From contig JACMZG010001913.1 of assembly GCA_018340805.1 (NCBI GenBank), forward strand, positions 12,620,097 to 12,684,096: a DNA stretch of 64,000 nucleotides. The letters are read 5' to 3'. How positions within the stretch are numbered: the stretch's first letter is position 1; each line of letters starts with the position of its first letter. The notes under the pieces were generated by a model. That model worked only from the letters and a program-made list of their open reading frames with translations. It ran no database searches and was not told where the DNA came from. This document shows positions 61,269-64,000 of the stretch, in pieces. Source of the stretch: Microvelia longipes (taxonomy: Eukaryota; Arthropoda; Insecta; Hemiptera; Veliidae). The translations under genes and the position numbers were made by a program.

Positions 61269-61399
61269 TTTATGCACCAAGGGAGTAAAGAATGCTATTA
61301 TTTCAATGCGTTTAATTCCTATAGTATTTGATTTTTGAGACAACGCCAAGGGAGGTTATTTCTGCGATGGAAAAATAGTTTTACTCCCAAGGTGCATAC
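61269..61399. repeat. Hairpin with TTATGCACC...GGTGCATA ends
   Basis: TTATGCACCAAGGGAGTAAA (61269-61288) pairs with TTTTACTCCCAAGGTGCATA (61378-61397). The outer words resemble those of the hairpin at 53406-53520. Confidence 0.65.
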
Positions 61400-61574
61400 A
61401 ACATTTTTGTCTGTAGTTATTTTCGTAGTTATTGTGGTATTTAGAATTTTTTGGTCTGGTCCAAAAACAATTTCTTTTGACCTATAACAAATTTAAGTCA
61501 ATTTTTTTTGTTGGGTCTTCTTATTGATTTTTGAGGCAGCCGCACCTGAAAAATTGAGGGACAACATAACTCAG

Positions 61575-61935
61575 AACTGTAATTCAGAAGATAACTGTAA
61601 TTCAGAAGATAATTGTAACTCACAAGATAGCTGAAACTCAGAAGATAACTGTAACTCAGAAGATAATTGTAACTCAGAAGATAGCTGAAACTCAGAAGAT
61701 AACTGTAACGAAGAAGATAACTGTAACTCAGAAGATATCTGTATCTCAAAATATAACTGTAACTCAGAAGATAACTGTGTCTCAAGAGATAGCTGTAACT
61801 AAGTAGAAAACTGTATACCAAAAGATAACTGTACCTCAAAAGATAACTGTAACTCAGAACATAATTGCATCTCAGAAGATAACTGTATCTCAAAAGATAA
61901 CTGTAACTCAGAAGATAACTATAACTTAAAAGATG
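61575..61935. repeat. 18-bp tandem array
   Basis: About 20 copies of AACTCAGAAGATAACTGT with changes. The period of 18 bp leaves a minus frame open for 131 codons (61498-61893) with a six-residue SYLLSY-type repeat. I regard that frame as a by-product. Confidence 0.9.
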
Positions 61936-61979
61936 TCACAGCAACGCAATTAGTTGCAATGTTGGCTGCTAGCTTTGAA

Positions 61980-62400
61980 AATAAATACATAACAAACACC
62001 TCACGTACATGTAATACCATTCATAAAATATAACATGATATGTCATGTGCAGTATGCTGCACATGACATGAACACAACATGTCATGGCTACTTGGCAATA
62101 TAATTCTATACATATAGTACATGACTAATATGGTTTTTATTTACATAATACGTACATATTCATGATTATATGTAGTTGATGTACATATTTGAGACATTAA
62201 TGTACATGTATCAATGTATCACGCATGTAATACATATAATGTCATAATGAATTTAAAAGATATAATCAAGAATATGATACACATAAACATGACATACATG
62301 ACGAATGTAAATATTCATGAGTATACCCGGCAAGATAACATGACATATTTTACATACGAATACAGAATAATGTAACAACAAATAATACGAAACAGCATTA
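61980..62400. other. Region rich in CATG palindromes
   Basis: A dyad at 62040-62070 (TGTCATGTGCAGTA / TGCTGCACATGACA) heads a 400-bp region dense in ACATGT, CATGACAT and TACATA words. Function unknown. Confidence 0.5.
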
Positions 62401-63417
62401 TAGCTTTTTAACTATTATAATACCCTTCTTTTACAATGTGATATATTTTTAGGTTTAATATGTCTGTTGCTTTTAAAATATTAGCGTCTAAAAGGTAGAT
62501 TCATAAATGTTATATGGGTGTATATTCTGTTTTTTGTTGAATTATAATTATTTTTAATTATTCATTAATTTATAAACCAGTTTTTCGGTTTTTCAAGTAC
62601 AAGTTCATTGCTTTATTAAATGATTTTAAAGTAACAGACATACTTACCTCGTATTAACATTGATCTCGTGAATCAAGGTGGAGTTGGGCTAGACTTACCG
62701 AACATTTTGTTACAACGAGCTAGAAAATAAAAATGTTCGATTTGTACTTTTGCCTTTTCTGCATGAAATTAAAGTCAAGGAAAAGGAATGCTGGAAAATG
62801 AAATCGGAAGTGTGAATCGGACAAAGAGATATTATTACTAGAGAGTTTAAAAATATATGTTTAAAAAAATAAATTAAAAAAAAAATCATTACCAAAAAGG
62901 TACATTTTTGGTGCCGAAACTGAACCCTACTTCACATTGGTTAGCCGAGTTCCGTCCCGTAATCCTTTTTAATTCAATTATACTTAAAAACTACATAAAT
63001 ATTAAATTACATCAAACTACAGGCGTATTAAAAACTAGGTAACGTGCTACCTAAACTTAAACTAAACTTTGAAATAATACACTCGTGTCTCCACGAGAGT
63101 GTTTTAAATCAATATTAAACGTTTGTTTTCATCAATACTTTAGGTTGGTATTTATGAATGAATAAACGTAACAGCTATTTTAGTATGATTCTACCTTATG
63201 CAAATTCGGTTCAGAGTTATTAATATTTACGAGAGAGCGAACAGGCGTTAGAGCCACTTTATTGAACCATCTCCAACATTAAGGTACAATATCATTAATC
63301 AAAATACCTTCTCCTTTATATTTCATTCAGTGGTGTTCCACTCAAGTATACTGCTATTATTATTAATATAAAATACACTCTTTTATTTGCTTTTTATATT
63401 GCATCCTTATCTATGTT
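62401..63417. other. Intergenic, one MITE E end
   Basis: GATATTATTACTAGAGAGTT at 62828-62847 resembles a single family E terminus. Nothing else is recognised. Confidence 0.35.
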
Positions 63418-63480
63418 AATAATTCTGGCGCAGTGGTCTGCATTCCGGGTGAATTTCCTTTAAGATGCGTGTTTTCGAAT
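63418..63480. mobile_element. MITE-like repeat family D, one end
   Basis: TAATAATTCTGGCGCAGTGG, then CCGGGTGAATTTCCTTTAAG, matching the D terminus. Confidence 0.55.
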
Positions 63481-63599
63481 CCATTTCTTGCTTAAGGTTT
63501 CAGTTTATGCTTTGTAACTTAAGCAGATAATCAATTATCAAGCACTACTCATTGCTTATTTTTCTTTATTATTTGCACTAGTTTAAAACTCAGTTTGTG

Positions 63600-63805
63600 T
63601 TTGTCCTTAAAAATTGTAGGGCATTTTCTTTGAAAAATACAGACAAAGCGAGTCCGAAAACGTGTTGCAGTATAAATTTGGCGAATTGTATATTCTGAGG
63701 ACGAGCGAAGCGAGTACAGCGTAGAGAGGATGAGCGTAGCGAGTCCGATGCGATGAGGTACCCCATATGAAAAGTGTCGAGGTTGCTCATACCCATTTTT
63801 TTTGT
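63600..63805 (+). repeat. Repeat family A, 3' part
   Basis: AGTATAAATTTGGCGAATTG, GAGGACGAGCGAAGCGAGTA, GAGCGTAGCGAGTCCGATGC and GAGGTACCCCATATG match the 3' end modules. Two overlapping minus frames here (63549-63869, 63590-63814) are shadows of the repeat. Confidence 0.7.
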
Positions 63806-64000
63806 TTCTGACAATTAGAATTGCACACAAAGAAGATGCACAAGTAAAAGCTGGAACTATATTTGCCATTGATTTGCCAAAGAAGATGCCAAAGTTGAAG
63901 CCGTAACTATATTTGCCATTATCGCGAAAGCCTTTATAATTTATTATTAATTTGTTACAATGTTAAGCATATTTATAGACTTTAATTAACAGAGAAAATA
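63806..64000. other. Window end, 55-bp duplication
   Basis: AAAGAAGATGC...AACTATATTTGCCATT is present twice (63829-63881 and 63879-63920). No gene is supported. Confidence 0.4.

Noticed and set aside
61498..61893. 131-codon minus frame with SYLLSY-type repeats
   Set aside because: An 18-bp simple array read in frame; no start context, no neighbouring exon.
63549..63869. 106-codon minus frame
   Set aside because: It lies across a family A 3' end; similar frames arise at other copies of the same repeat (for example 54935-55144).

Overview
The window is eukaryotic and almost certainly from an insect or another cuticle-bearing arthropod. It has AT-rich DNA with long non-coding stretches, spliced genes with GT-AG introns, TATA and CAGT core promoters, and two structural cuticle protein genes with the beetle/locust-type DTPEVAAAKA motif. 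I cannot name the order. Exactly 1000 N at 42067-43066 mark an assembly gap. Many one-base, homopolymer-like indels between near-identical copies suggest a long-read assembly with residual errors.

Only two host genes can be supported. Both are on the + strand, each with three coding exons. Cuticle gene 1 (6215-10579) encodes about 225 residues. Cuticle gene 2 (20226-26076) is a paralog whose last exon carries a one-base frameshift as assembled. They share exon layout (tiny MKVF/MKVL first exon, long first intron), a core promoter (TATA box plus ATACAGTCCAC initiator) and leader sequence. They are probably tandem duplicates making secreted cuticle components.

The rest is mobile and repetitive DNA. 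From 0.9 to 3.2 kb lie a tRNA-derived SINE with a 13-bp target duplication and a decayed non-LTR ORF1 (coiled coil plus SGNH-hydrolase-like domain). From 4 to 20 kb, and inside the cuticle introns, lie many tandem arrays (units of 16, 23, 32, 34, 45, 56 and 61 bp), MITE families and (TA)n tracts. From 27.6 to 37.2 kb lie a Tigger/pogo transposon cut by another repeat, MITEs, and several copies of families A and B. From 38.1 to 49.2 kb lie two same-strand copies of one I-clade LINE (gag with three zinc knuckles; endonuclease, reverse transcriptase, RNase H), both broken and both lacking the start of the endonuclease. From 50 to 64 kb lie several long foldback repeats, a 0.9-kb tRNA-headed element with a perfect 15-bp target duplication, and more copies of family A.

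Three things deserve attention. (1) Repeat family B (unit about 316 bp, partly tandem) carries a type III hammerhead ribozyme core with all helices identifiable, so it resembles the retrozymes of animals. (2) Two foldback elements carry hammerhead-like cores of the kind linked to Penelope-like elements, one of them inside an insertion with a 10-bp target duplication. (3) Repeat family A (about 0.6-0.9 kb, about ten copies or pieces) contains an internal segment that closely resembles the promoter-bearing half of 5S rRNA.
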